From Sclerodactyla briareus (Eukaryota > Echinodermata > Holothuroidea > Dendrochirotida > Sclerodactylidae), in NCBI GenBank assembly GCA_026419785.1, contig JAODTK010005557.1, forward strand, positions 95,156 to 159,155: a stretch of 64,000 nucleotides of DNA, read 5' to 3'. Both the position numbers and the translations under genes were made by a program. A model generated the notes under the pieces. It was not told the DNA's origin. It ran no database searches and worked only from the letters and a program-made list of their open reading frames with translations. Positions 31,166-42,200 of the stretch are shown here, one piece after another; within the stretch, counting starts at the first letter, position 1; every line of letters starts with the position of its first letter.

Positions 31166-32525
31166 CCATAACGACACCAACAACTAAATACAGGGTTCAC
31201 GATGAGCGGGGACCCAGGGGCTATTAGCACCTTAAAATACTCAATAACCCCAGTCCTAATGGGATTGTATAAACCAGGGGCTATTTGGGGAGGGGGAAAA
31301 TATCCTCTGTGGTCTTCAATTGGTCACATCTAGGTAGGCCTAAATAATAAATGCAGCAAGGACTATTTAATGTTTTGTTGGCAGGCTGACACTTCAGTGT
31401 GATGTAGTAATGCAAGCGAGCTAGGGTTTTTTATTAAGCTCTGGGGTTGACTTTATCATTTGAAGCCTGGTGCTCCTCAATGCAGAAGTCGAGAAAGTGA
31501 TCAGAGCATCTGGTCCTATACCAAAATAACTCCTGGTCCCATGCCAGATTCCACAAACCAGGGGCTCTCACTTCTGAGAAGTAACCCCTGACTAAATGAC
31601 AGCTGACACCAACGCAAAAAACGACAGTTCGCTACACCAACACTGTGACACCAGCAGCTCCAGCAACTGATGCCTGACGCCCCAAAGCCAATTCGGATGG
31701 CAGGTGGGCACACTATATTAACACTAGACTTAACATAGGGAATCTGTGAACGAAAGAGGCTATGTCGTTCTGAAACACCAGCGGGGAATGTACGCAGCCC
31801 TCTGAATGACCGTCACGACCAGAGATCGTCCCACGTATATCCCAAATATAACTCCATTGGCTATTATAGTGACGATATATCTTAATGTATACATCCAACT
31901 GCATTGCGACGGGTTTCCGTCGTGGGAGTCATTGAACATCGCCGTCGCGTTGTTTTGTTGTTTTTTTTTCCAGTTGTTACCAGCAGACCGCATGATATTC
32001 CCTCTCCAAAGGTGTTGTGTTTCCTTCAACAATCAGATGTACACGTGTGCCCGATGCTGTCCACCAAATCAAGTGATGTGATGTGATTTATGGGAAGATT
32101 ATTGATTATTTAATGAAATGATGTCGGCAGCAGGGCAGGAAAATGCAAATCTCCGAGTAGGGCGGAAAGCATTCCCCGACGAGCTGGCGAGATGGCAGAG
32201 TGGCGTATTCTCTTTGTCTTTCGAAAATACGAACTTTCAACCTAGATGACAAGTTTCTCCTCCGAACATCAGCTCAGGCATATTATGAAGATGGGCATAT
32301 TATGAAGATGGACCAGCGACCAGATAATAGTCTGACGCGACTGAAATATTACTACATGGAGATATGAGAACCAGAAATACTTTTTTTTTTCAACATTCTT
32401 TGTTGTCATACCACGCAATAAAAAAATGTACATACACCTCGGTTTAGTATTTGATTTATTGGTAGTGCAGTGTTACTCGAATTACGCTCTTCAGAAAAAA
32501 CGCAACATTCGTATATACACTCTAG
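31166..32525. other. No gene recognised
   Basis: Includes the minisatellite outpost (31597-31670) and a two-copy direct duplication of CATATTATGAAGATGG near 32279-32312. A tRNA-like box A (TGGCAGAGTGG, 32194-32204) lacks a convincing box B. Confidence 0.5.
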
Positions 32526-32665
32526 AAATTGTTGGGTACAAATACCTGCTGGGTAATTTGTTTTATCCAGCCTGTGTAAACATTCACTCAACAGCTCAAA
32601 ATGAGTAATTTATTACCAGACTGGGTGAAACAAATTGCCCAGGTGGTAATTGTACCCAGCATTTT
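32526..32665. repeat. Foldback element, ~48-bp arms
   Basis: The left arm (32526-32573, with GTTGGGTACAAATACCTGCT and GGTAATTTGTTTTATCCAGC) is matched in reverse complement by the right arm (32617-32665, with CTGGGTGAAACAAATTGCCC and GGTGGTAATTGTACCCAGC) at roughly 80 percent. The loop itself has short pairing (CACTCA with TGAGTAA). Non-coding, consistent with a small foldback or palindromic MITE. Confidence 0.7.
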
Positions 32666-33104
32666 ATGGACTGTATGAAAAGTAACTGTAATGTTAGACG
32701 ATACGATCAGCCTAAGAGGCAAAACCTCGATGAAAGTGCACTCGAAGCGGATTGATGGAGGGACTCATGTTAGAAGATATACATACGTTTTCAAAATTCC
32801 GGAACTGAGCCGTGCGCGATTTAGCATGCATCCGGGCTGCGCTAGGATGAGCCAGATGTCTGGTGGCAACTATACCGATACCGTGACAGCCCTCAACAAT
32901 AATTAATTTGATACTGCGCTCGGTCAATGCCCCGCGGAAAAAAATCACTAGGAATCGCTGATTATTCTCGTATATCGTCTGCGTACGGCTGATGCGGATT
33001 CGTTCTATAACAGGAAAGAACTGTCGCTTTACATGTTATAACTCAGAGGGCAGCTGACAGATATGTGGGGCAATTAGCTGTAGCGTCATTCTACAAAATT
33101 AACA
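32666..33104. other. No gene recognised
   Basis: A 71-codon plus frame (32691-32906) shows no domain. Nothing else seen. Confidence 0.5.
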
Positions 33105-33725
33105 GTTCTGGAAAGAATTTCACACTGTAGCCATTGTTATCGCAGCTTGGCCTGTTTGTTTGGTTAGTTAGGTAAACTCATGTTAATCACGGCTTACAAA
33201 TACGTATCGGTAATATTTACACGACGCTAAATGCTGATTTCCTACATATATTCTCCCCAAATAGTCGTGGTTAGCAAATCCCTTTTTGTCCGATTTGATA
33301 TTTGGAAAGAATTTCACACTGTAGCCATTGTTATCGCAGCTTGGCCTGTTTGTTTGGTTAGTTAGGTAAACTCATGTGAATAACGGCTTACAAATACGTA
33401 TCGGTAATATTTACACGACGCTAAATGCTGATTTCATACATAGATTCTCGCCAAATAGTCAAATTGTCGTGGTTAGCTAATCCCTCTTCGTCCTGATTTG
33501 ATATTTGGAGAGAATTTTACACTGTAGCCATTGTTATCGCAGCTTGGCCTGTTTGTTTTGGGTTAGTTAGGTAAACTCATGTGAATAACGGCTTACAAAT
33601 ACGTACACGACGCTAAATGCCGATATCCTACATGGGCTATATTCTCCCCAAATAGTCAAATAGTCGTGGTTAGCTAATCCCTTTTCGTCCTGTTCTGATA
33701 TTTGGAGAGAATTTCACATGGTAGC
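33105..33725 (+). repeat. ~200-bp tandem repeat, three copies plus a stub
   Basis: Units begin with GAAAGAATTTCACACTGTAG or a close variant at about 33111, 33305 and 33508, with a fourth truncated start near 33705 that diverges after CACATGGTAG. Each unit contains ATTGTTATCGCAGCTTGGCC, TTAGTTAGGTAAACTCATGT, CGGCTTACAAATACGTA, CACGACGCTAAATGC and AGTCGTGGTTAGC. Identity between units is high (few substitutions and one 12-bp deletion in the third). Confidence 0.92.
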
Positions 33726-33772
33726 TAACTGGGAGGTATATTTCTTTTCAAACCACTCTGCATTAACCTAAT

Positions 33773-33846
33773 TACAGAATTATGTTACAGATTTATGTTA
33801 CAGAAATATGTTACAGAAATATGTTACATAATCATGTTACAGAATT
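33773..33846 (+). repeat. 13-bp minisatellite (TATGTTACAGAAA)
   Basis: About five copies of a 13-bp unit with small variations (TATGTTACAGATT, TATGTTACAGAAA twice, CATGTTACAGAAT). It starts about 50 bp after the preceding tandem repeat. Confidence 0.85.
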
Positions 33847-34006
33847 ATGTATAGCCAGTGGCGTCAGGGCGGGCGACACGTACCCCCAAAGATCATGTGC
33901 CCTCAGGATTCCTCAAATGAACAATGGGGTATGACAAAATTGCGGGTTCCCCGGTTCCCCCATGTTTGCTCATAAAAGGTATAAGCAAATTCCTGCCACC
34001 TATTTA

Positions 34007-34066
34007 CTTGCCAAAACAAGGCGATCGCCAAAAAGTGTCTCGCCTGGTTGCGCGATCGGTGGTTTG
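34007..34066. repeat. Dispersed repeat R2, copy 2
   Basis: AAAACAAGGCGATCGCCAAA followed by AAGTGTCTCGCCTGGTTGCG and CGATCGGTGGTTT matches 6356-6412 with a few indels. Contains the palindrome GGCGATCGCC. Confidence 0.55.
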
Positions 34067-34480
34067 TATTATTCACTACACAAACAACCAACTATAGCCC
34101 ATGCAGACTCATCGTCATGGTCAACGAACCTTCCAACATATCTTCATATATAACACATAAAAATTCCTGAGCATTCCTAAAATACTGACCAATAAGTTTT
34201 ACTCTTAATACAAAAGTCCCTCAATTGCTTTTTATTTCTTCATGCCCCCACTCTTCTCTCCATAAATACCGCAATTCAAGCACACATCGGGGTGGGGGGG
34301 GGGGTGTTGGGCATGGGTCCCCAGGTAAGAAGAGAGGGAAGAAAAATATTACAGTATTTTTGTAGGTCTATAATCAACCTAAATCAAATTGGTTGGGTAA
34401 GAGAGGGCTTGCTTGTGGGCACCTTATAACAGCAGTAAAATTGTCACAGGAGCTATGGTTTACGCGTTTTCTCAGTTGCT
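34067..34480. other. No gene recognised
   Basis: AT-rich, with a G run at about 34292-34303. Nothing supported. Confidence 0.5.
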
Positions 34481-34925
34481 TATTTTCTGACAGGAGCTAT
34501 TATATGATGGAATTCAATCAAATTCATGAACATCAACACGTCAGAAAAGTTAACAGACCATACCTACTGAGTTTGGCGAAATTCATACCAAGTTGGAAAT
34601 TGGATAAATTATGCAAATTAGGCACATACAATGACCTCTACTGACCCCAGCTGTTACCTTTAAAATGATCAGGATCAAAGGTGGATCACATCTACCAAGT
34701 TTTGTGGAAATCCAACAAAACTTTCAAAAATTGCATGAATTATGCAAATTAGACACATTAAATGACCTCCAGTGACCCCGACTTCACTTTTAAATTTCTC
34801 GAGAACCATGGTAATCCACATCCACCAAGTTTCGTGAAATAAAATCCGACAAACTTGAAAAATTTGCATAAATTATGAAAATTAGACCACCTAATTAGCA
34901 TATTTTGTGCGCCACTGAACCAGCG
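34481..34925 (+). repeat. 126-133 bp tandem repeat, three copies
   Basis: ATTATGCAAATTAG-type starts at about 34609, 34737 and 34870; units contain ATGACCTC-A-TGACCCC, a GATCAGGATCAAAGGT or equivalent block, and CACCAAGTTT-GTG-AA-TCC. The same CACCAAGTTTCGT and AATCCAACAAACTT strings occur at 10153-10187, and CCATCTCCACCAAGTTTCATG at about 7893. This links the family to the 7-10 kb array. Confidence 0.85.
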
Positions 34926-37039
34926 ACGCCATGGTATCTCTAGATTCGTTTGTCTATCGCTACAACTGATCATATGAATTGCATTTTATGCCAGCTACAT
35001 GAGGCGGTTACGCGAACTTTCTTTAAAGAGAATATCGATCTGGGAGTTTCAATGCGTGCATGTGTTTTGAAGGCTAATGAGCGATTCACGACAGTTTAAT
35101 TACTGGTTTCGGCAGAGGACGCTTACACCCTGAGAACTATCTGACTATAGGCTGCCCATAGCCATTGCAGTTGGAAGCAGTGGCCGTGGGAAATTGCCGC
35201 CCGGGGGAAAATGAGAGGGGACCGACCGGGAAAAGGAAGAGGAGAATCCGGAAATGAGGAAGGAAGAAGAAATAAGAACACGAAGAAGAGGAAAAGTGGG
35301 CCTGGAGACATTGACAGGGAGAAGAATTGAATTAATACGTGAGAAAAAATACATCCATTTTTGAAAAACCAGCACCAACTCGTCAAAAACTCGCCTTGTT
35401 GTGTAATAAGCCTGAGCGATGTGGTTGGCTACACTGGCCCTAATTCCTAATCCTAATCCCCAACCGTAACAAATGATATAATAGCTAGAATACAAAACCA
35501 CGGGGACAGTCATGAACTACCTACCGAAGCGGGAATATATTCACTAGTCCAACCAACAGTGACATTTGACTTGATTTCTCTCAAAACATGAAAACTGCAG
35601 TACACTGGTATAACTAAAGTGTATTGTCTTTGAAGGACTAAACGAGCGCCTATCCTACTGACAAAATGGTTCAGTTGCTCTTCTCTCTTAGAAACCCTAA
35701 ACCCCTGGGGCTACCACCCCGAACCTAGCTCCCTTGATCCCCCTCCCCCTCTCTCTGCCCGAAAGAGTAGACGTTCTCCCACACAGAAGCTTTTTTATGG
35801 TCTAGTTTATCCACTCAAACTACATTAATTCGATGAGGACTGGTCGGGCCAAAACCCGCGCCCCCGCATCAGTCGTACGCGTATGTTCCCGAAAACTGCA
35901 TGTATCAGATTCTCAAGCGTGAATGACTGGAAAATAATTAACAATGCACTCCAAGATACTCCTGGTGTTATCATTTTTTTTTTAAATACCCATGGATACG
36001 TACTGACTGTAGTATTGATCGAGTGGGTCGTAGCAACCACTCCTCGACCCCCCCCCCCCCCCAACCGCCCTCAACACCCAGGATAACGAGTCTGGAAAAA
36101 TGTCCACATTGGTAGTAAAGTTATTGTCTTTTCCCCCTCCCTGGCTGGGGATGTTGGCTCGCGCTCGAATAAAAATATCAGGTTGTAAACTTGTGTCTAA
36201 CTACAGTAACTACTAACTGGACCTAACAGATCAGTTTGTCACTAGTGTCCATTGAGACATGAATAATCGAATATACCGTTAGGTCTATACCATACACCAT
36301 GTATAAAATAAAGTATACGCAGGTCTATATGCTGATTGTTTCAAAGCAACAAGATTGACTTAAAAGAGCTTTGTATAGGTCTGATGTGCCGATATGTTGA
36401 TAGAAGAGGACCCTCAATTTTTCTAACTGCAAGAACACGAATGATTAAACATCTCGAATTGAAGCCCGGAGCTTCATCCACTTATCTTCAAAAATCCGCG
36501 GAACTCGTTAGTTCGTACTTTTTTTCTTCCAGCGCGCTCAGCAGTCCTGGATATTTCCGGTCAACAAGCTCAAGACTTTTTCAACAACAGACGTCGATGA
36601 ATCCGCTACAATCCCTGTAGTCAATATCGATTAGCCAACCTCTCAAACCATGTTCAATTGAATCCTGGCCAAGACAGGTGTTTTATATATAGGCCTAGTC
36701 AATATAGTAAACATAGGTCGATTACCCCAATTCCCCATCGGGTAAATTATGGTACACCGAACACAAGCGAGAGTGGCTGGTACACAGTTTGCTAGATTCA
36801 TATAACGCTATATATATAACCAGCTGACTCAGCCAATAATACGGCAGGGGCCTATTCTGTTTCGGTGGATGTAGAATGTGGTAAACTATACCGGTACTGA
36901 ATTCTCACTGTCAATTGAACTGAACTGACCATGTACGCAGTACATCGATTTGTGATGAACCCACCGGCTTTCCACTCAGTTTTCACCACGGTATTTCAGA
37001 TCGGTAGCTTCGGACTGTGATCAACGATTACAATCCGTG
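34926..37039. other. No gene recognised
   Basis: Includes a CCTAATTCCTAATCCTAATC telomere-like string near 35440, a C run at 36048-36062, and open frames of up to 122 codons on minus (35145-35513) that lack domains. A GTAAGAT-like intron signature was not found. Confidence 0.5.
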
Positions 37040-37185
37040 ACCGGACAATTCCCGCCCGGACGATTTCCACCCGGCAATTCCCCCTCAACGGAATGTTTTT
37101 TTGTGGTCAGAATTAGGGTTAGGTTTTAAAGTTAGGGTCACGTTTGGGCGGAAATTGTCCGGGTGGGAGATGTCCGGGAACCATC
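37040..37185. repeat. Foldback with CCGGACAATT arms and TTAGGG-like core
   Basis: GACCGGACAATTCCCGCCCG and GACGATTTCCACCCGG on the left (37040-37075) pair with GGGCGGAAATTGTCCGGGTG and AGATGTCCGGG on the right (37145-37175). The middle is TTAGGGTTAGGTTTT then GTTAGGGTCA. Repeats with the same arms and telomere-like core occur in many animal genomes. Confidence 0.6.
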
Positions 37186-37237
37186 ACAATCACCACCAGT
37201 TAAAGTGACCACCAGCACGGTAATATATATATATATA

Positions 37238-37478
37238 CATGTATTGCTATACTCTTGTAAACCTGTACGTGTATGTACTTCGCATTTTGTGTGAAGATGG
37301 GGTCTGGTGACCTCGAAATATAGCAGCATGAAATCGTTAATTTTGGCAATATTCGCTTTGGTTTTCTCCTTTATACTATCTGCGTGGACCACTCCTGTAT
37401 TCGTATATATATAATATGACAGACAGGCAAAATGCGAAGTACATACACATACAGGTTTACAAGAGTTAGCAATACATG
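37238..37478. mobile_element. Inverted repeat, possible Penelope-type terminal repeat
   Basis: The left arm at 37238-37289 (CATGTATTGCTATACTCTTG, GTAAACCTGTACGTGTATGT, ACTTCGCATTTTG) is the reverse complement of 37428-37478 with only a few mismatches. The 138-bp loop begins with a hammerhead-like core (37291-37318). Penelope-like elements are known to carry terminal repeats in direct or inverted arrangement and to encode hammerhead motifs in them. A decayed Penelope coding segment starts 300 bp away. The assignment is inference from proximity. Confidence 0.5.
37291..37318 (+). ncRNA. Hammerhead-ribozyme-like core (degenerate)
   Basis: GTGAAGA (37291-37297) is followed by stem arms GGGGTC (37299-37304) and GACCTC (37309-37314), closed by loop TGGT, then GAAA (37315-37318). 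The hammerhead consensus is CUGANGA, stem II, GAAA; here only the first core C is replaced by G, and one unpaired T precedes the stem. The cleavage-site side and stems I and III were not convincingly assigned, so an active ribozyme is unlikely; a relic is plausible. Confidence 0.4.
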
Positions 37479-37778
37479 CCAGCTATTCCAGTTACCAATT
37501 GTTGCCTAAAGCACCACTGGAGATAACAAAGCCTGGTATAGAAGGTTATATAATACTACATAGAGATGAATGGCATTAGAAAAGCTCAAGAGGTTTTAAC
37601 AATATTACAATTCAGATTCGGCCTTAATTCTTTTATATGTAACTCTCTCTAATCTTCCGCTTGTACCACTGCGGCTCGTTGCCAATAACACACAATGATC
37701 TTCAAAAGTTGGCATGCTATGCTTAGTGTCATTGCAATGCTGATAAATCACCCCCCCCCCCTTTCCCCCCAAATGATC

Positions 37779-38395
37779 TCATTGTTGCTCAGTAAATCTA
37801 TCCTTCAAGCGCCTGGTAGTCTCACCAATGTAAATGGAATTACAGTCGGGGCAGTTAATCTTATAAACGACATTGTTAGCATAATTATGACCATGTCTGT
37901 CTTTGAAGTTGAACATAGACTGTACCGTATTTTCTTTTGTACAAAAGTAATCTGGACCATTAAACTGTCATTGCAAATGTACCGAATATGCAAATGTAGC
38001 AGCAATTTTCGCATCTTTCCACTTCTGGGCCCACAGTAGGGTAGGGGAACAATATTATTTCACTTGGCGTGGGTTCGGGGTCTCTAATTACTGTGCCCAT
38101 ACCAAACGCATTCCTTATGTGTGGGTGTACGTTCCATTACTATTAGTAATCGCCTAGGGTAACCTTGAACATCAAAGTACGTCTTATAAACGATAATTCA
38201 TTAACGAATAAACTATGAAAAGTACACAATCAACGTGCGCGTTCGTGTAACGCTTTAATAACAGTATTTTGTACTTTTGGGAGACCAAGATTTCCAATTG
38301 ATAAATAACCCAGTAAACGTCTTTTTACGGAAAACGGAGGTAACAACAGTATCCATACCGGTGTTGCCAACTAATCTAATACTCGTACACCCACT
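37779..38395 (-). pseudogene. Penelope-like element relic: RT end plus GIY-YIG
   Basis: Reading the minus strand from high to low: VGNTGMDTVVTSVFRKK then TFTGLFINWKSWSPKS (about 38380-38260) matches the conserved end of Penelope reverse transcriptase (TSVFRK-TFTGL is a family hallmark). After shifts, ELSFIRRTLMF and a GYPRRLL-like stretch (about 38190-38150) follow the usual order. The endonuclease segment reads FNFKDRHGHNYANNVVYKIN, then CPDC, then SIYIGETTRRLKDR (37915-37795), a good fit to the Penelope-type GIY-YIG start with its zinc-finger-like CPDC. At least three stops or shifts occur, with a stop shortly after TEQQ (37779). A dead, 5'-truncated copy. Confidence 0.75.
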
Positions 38396-39200
38396 CGTGT
38401 ACTACCCTACTCGTGTACGTGGAATCGTACGTTGCGTTTTCAAAGAGTGGTGACAGATTTAAAATAAGCCCCCCCGTAACCGATATTGCACTGGGGGGGA
38501 ATCTGACCGAATCCCGTCTTTTCCCCCGTGACGTTCTGTTGTGAGCATGCGTCACTAGAACTACGAACTAGCTCATTACCCGAGCTACGTGGTCGTTCCG
38601 GTGGCTGCCCGAGCCTACCAGGTCTCATGCAAACAGAGAACGGTGGACAGGATTGTCCACTTGGATTCGCGCCCATATGCCATAAGTAATGTAGTCGACG
38701 GTCACAAGTCCGGCAACTAACCTTCACCCTCTCTCCTCCACGATAACCCTGACATTGGGCACGCTTCTGGGCAGCGGTAGCCAAGGATGCCGTTTCCGCT
38801 GAGCATGGAATATAGCAGAAATGTGAGGCACAACAGGGCCAACTTGGCCAAGATATCGAGACCGCCAGTCGTCCATATCCAGTGAAATCATTACTCCATA
38901 TACCATATGATTCGTCTGTTATCCTGAAACAAGGCCACTAGTAATGACACTGCCGAGGTACGGTAGACTCATGATCCCTAAAACTTCCTCGCCCAACAGC
39001 ATCCTCAACCGACCTAATAGCTTCGTCCAAAATACCACCAGAACACTGGATCTTAGTCGAGTATAGATAGTGGTGCTGTAGTTCATATTTTGATTATGTA
39101 ACACCTCACTACGTTGCCACGTGTCATTGAAATAAAGAGGATTATTACACGGTCGTGCCAAAACGTGCAGAACCACAATAGTGAACAACAAAATTCAGAC
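38396..39200 (-). other. Unassigned, several minus-strand open frames
   Basis: Three successive minus frames (38919-39191, 38724-38906, 38440-38784) of 60-114 codons occur upstream, in sense, of the Penelope relic. One contains a CRTCDRRLHYLW string with a CxxC. I do not recognise them and they do not match the expected upstream Penelope RT motifs. They may be a different decayed element or chance. Confidence 0.25.
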
Positions 39201-42200
39201 ACGTTTCCTTACAAACACTGACGAGCAGCAGTATCGGCTAGTGCAATTTTCAATAAAAACCGGTGCTTTGTACGTATTCTGTAAAACATATCTAGCAATC
39301 CAAAATCGAACAAGTTCGGCTGCACATGTACCTAATATATACGACAAATAACGACAAGATGTCACTGAATGTGCTCGTTGGTGTTATATGAAACAGATAT
39401 TGGATTTGTTTTTATTCTTGAATATTTAGTTATTTCCATTCGTTGAGAAGTTGAACCTGTTCAAATAGAATCCACTTCACAGTGTGGGGAACGTTTATTA
39501 TTCCAACTCATTGAGTATGATGGACTATTGCACTCATAAACATTCACCATCTAAAGTACTTTATTTTATTAAATAGCCAAGAGAATCTAATAAAGCAGAG
39601 AGCCATGAATGAACATCTGACAATAGACGACCAATGGCCTACAACTCCTGACATCGTATAGACTGACCAAAAAATTTCAGTGCCTAAGAATCTTAAATAT
39701 CTTCATATGGGGGTCATCATTCCTGCACATTTCTGTGTATAGGTACACATTCATCTCTCGATCTTGATGACGCTTGCCCGACAGTTATATTGCCTGATAT
39801 TCTTGTGTTCGCTCCCCAGAACAATTACTCATGAAGCCCTTTTCGCCCCGCCCCGGTCTTTTCTTAGTTCCTATTTTATTCCTATAAACTCATGAAAGTA
39901 TGGATTCCAAATGTTCCAATACATCATTCGAAGTATGGAGAAGAATCCTCTCAGTATGGACACAGGAACAGAAAACGTCGAAATTAGGCGCATATCCCAG
40001 ATAATTCGTTGTTGTTGTGACAAACACAGTCGATTTATCTGATCTACACACGGATCATTTAACCAACCATACGGTGTTAATCTGTTTTCCTATCCATCAC
40101 TTGTCATTCTATTTTGATCTCTTCAAATCAATTCCGCGAGGCGTAACGATAGCAGTTGTTTGCAATCTATTATTTCTCGGTGACAACAAAATTAATTCCG
40201 TGCCAGCGGCCAGGCGGAGCTATCAGTTATTTCCATGACAAGGTACCGTATTCTCTGAATGCGACAAAACGTCAGAGTCACATTGCATCAAAGTTATGAG
40301 TGCAATGTACATTTGAAGTCTACACAGTAATTTTCAATGGAGCATTTTGTGTACCCTGCCTGTAGAAACAGTGATGTTGACCAATAGACTGACATTTCTT
40401 GATCATCTAATGATTCACGCTGAAAAAAGAGGTACGAAATGAGAACGTCATCACCGTTGGGGTTGTGTTTCCATCTTTTCGACAAATGTTTGGAATTGAG
40501 GTGGAACGCCAGATAGGATCGCAACAGAGTGATATTCTGCAGACTCAGGGTGGTTGCCAGCATGTTTACTATGGGTCGGGGAAAATAATGGGACCAGGTG
40601 GTTCCAAACGAGGTTTGCAACGGCGGACGACCATGAACATATGAATCTGTGTGATGGTCAATGTCACAGTGAGTCCAGAACCCACAGGAATAAGATGACC
40701 CAACGACATATTAGTGCATCATACATGCAGCTTCATATAAGCACATAATATGACAGACCTACACAAAACAGGAATCCTCATACGAAGAACGCACGTTCCA
40801 AACGGGCCAACCAGCAGCCCCAAAAGCCCTGATAGATGCAACGGATCAGTGGATGGCACCTCAGCAGGGCCACTGGCGCAGAAGTCACGTGGGAAAACAG
40901 CAACTGTGTTCTTCAACTCAACCGCCTCGCCTCGCATTCTCCATAATGTCGATCAAGGGGCGATGCCTCGGGGACGTAGTTATCAGCGTATTGGTCACAT
41001 TGGAAACGTGAATCTAAGGCACTGATGGAACCGGGTGGTTTCTAACAGGTTTGCAACAGACCAATAGAAAATGGATCCTGACTGAGAGGTATATGGCCAT
41101 ATCCAGAACAACGACTATTGCGTAAGTGATGACGATTCGATAGGAATATCAAACAGTTACAACTTGTGTAGAGGACATTACTGATAATCGTGTCAAGTAA
41201 CCAAGTTGGGTTATTACAGAAATGTGATAGTGCATTTGACTTGGACGAGATTCTCAACATTCTGATACCAGCAAAGTTGCAAGCACTGTTATGGTATATA
41301 GATGTTTCTATGGTTGTGATTGGCCAGTACGCAAACACCTACTGTATGTAATACCATGGTGACCATGTAGATGAGAGGAATACACCTTTTTTTCAACAAA
41401 TACTAACTGAAATCAAGAGATTACTGAAGCATTAACTCAAAGTGGAGCATGTCCCAACGAGATAATGGGTTTTGTTCGTCTATCCCTACGGAATTACTCT
41501 CCATCGCAAAGATTATCGACAATAGGTACCATGGATTCTCTCGCAAGAAGTCTCATCGGGCGTATCTACACGAGGGCAAGGTACGTATACGTGAATTAAT
41601 GATCATGTTCAACTTGGGCAACTGCCGCCTAATAACGGGAGTTCAATAACATAACTCCACTAGTTGTAACGATAACTAGATAACATATTGTATTGTTACA
41701 TGAGACAATGTGTAAAGAAAGTTTAGCGGACTTGAAGAAACTTTGAGGTACGGCTCACAGAATTACACCGCTAGTTACCCTGAAAGTTAATTCACGTCAC
41801 GTTCAGCAGCCTTCAGCCCCGTTTTTTGAGAGGGTGTGACTATACTCAGGATGATACCGATGCTGCGATGTCATAACATGTTTCTCAACATCTAGGCCTT
41901 GATTCGATGGCCAACATTTCGGAGAGAGTCTGAAGGACTGTTAACGCTATGTTCCTCCCTCGCGATTACCAAATGGATTGACAATACGTAATGTAGGCAT
42001 ATACCACCAGTAGCTCTATGCACTATACATCTTACATCGTATATAAATGTGTAGTAGATTTCGACTCGGAATGAATTTAACATGAATCCTTCACCAAAGA
42101 GGTTTAAATTTAGCTGTAAGTGGTAGGCCTTGTAAGCAGGGTGAGGGGCCTCGAACTGACAATTTGCCAATATCTGTCTACTTAGCTACTGCGGTTGCAG

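Larger units (their letters stand above)
37186..37778. other. Inverted repeat region beside Penelope-like relic
   Basis: Holds a TA dinucleotide tract (37220-37236), the 52-bp-arm inverted repeat (separate entry) and a C run at 37751-37760. In minus-strand sense it is the downstream flank of the Penelope-like coding relic, so it may be its 3' region. Confidence 0.4.

Noticed and set aside
30221..31230. Minus-strand frames of 111-198 codons, Cys and Val rich
   Set aside because: Translation of a 27-bp minisatellite, open on several frames and both strands at once.
32185..32260. Possible tRNA with box A TGGCAGAGTGG
   Set aside because: No matching box B (ACTTTCAACCT) and no acceptor stem.
38440..38784. 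114-codon minus frame with CRTCDRRLHYLW, possibly a zinc-binding transposase end
   Set aside because: A single CxxC and no second pair or family motif; not enough to name a family.
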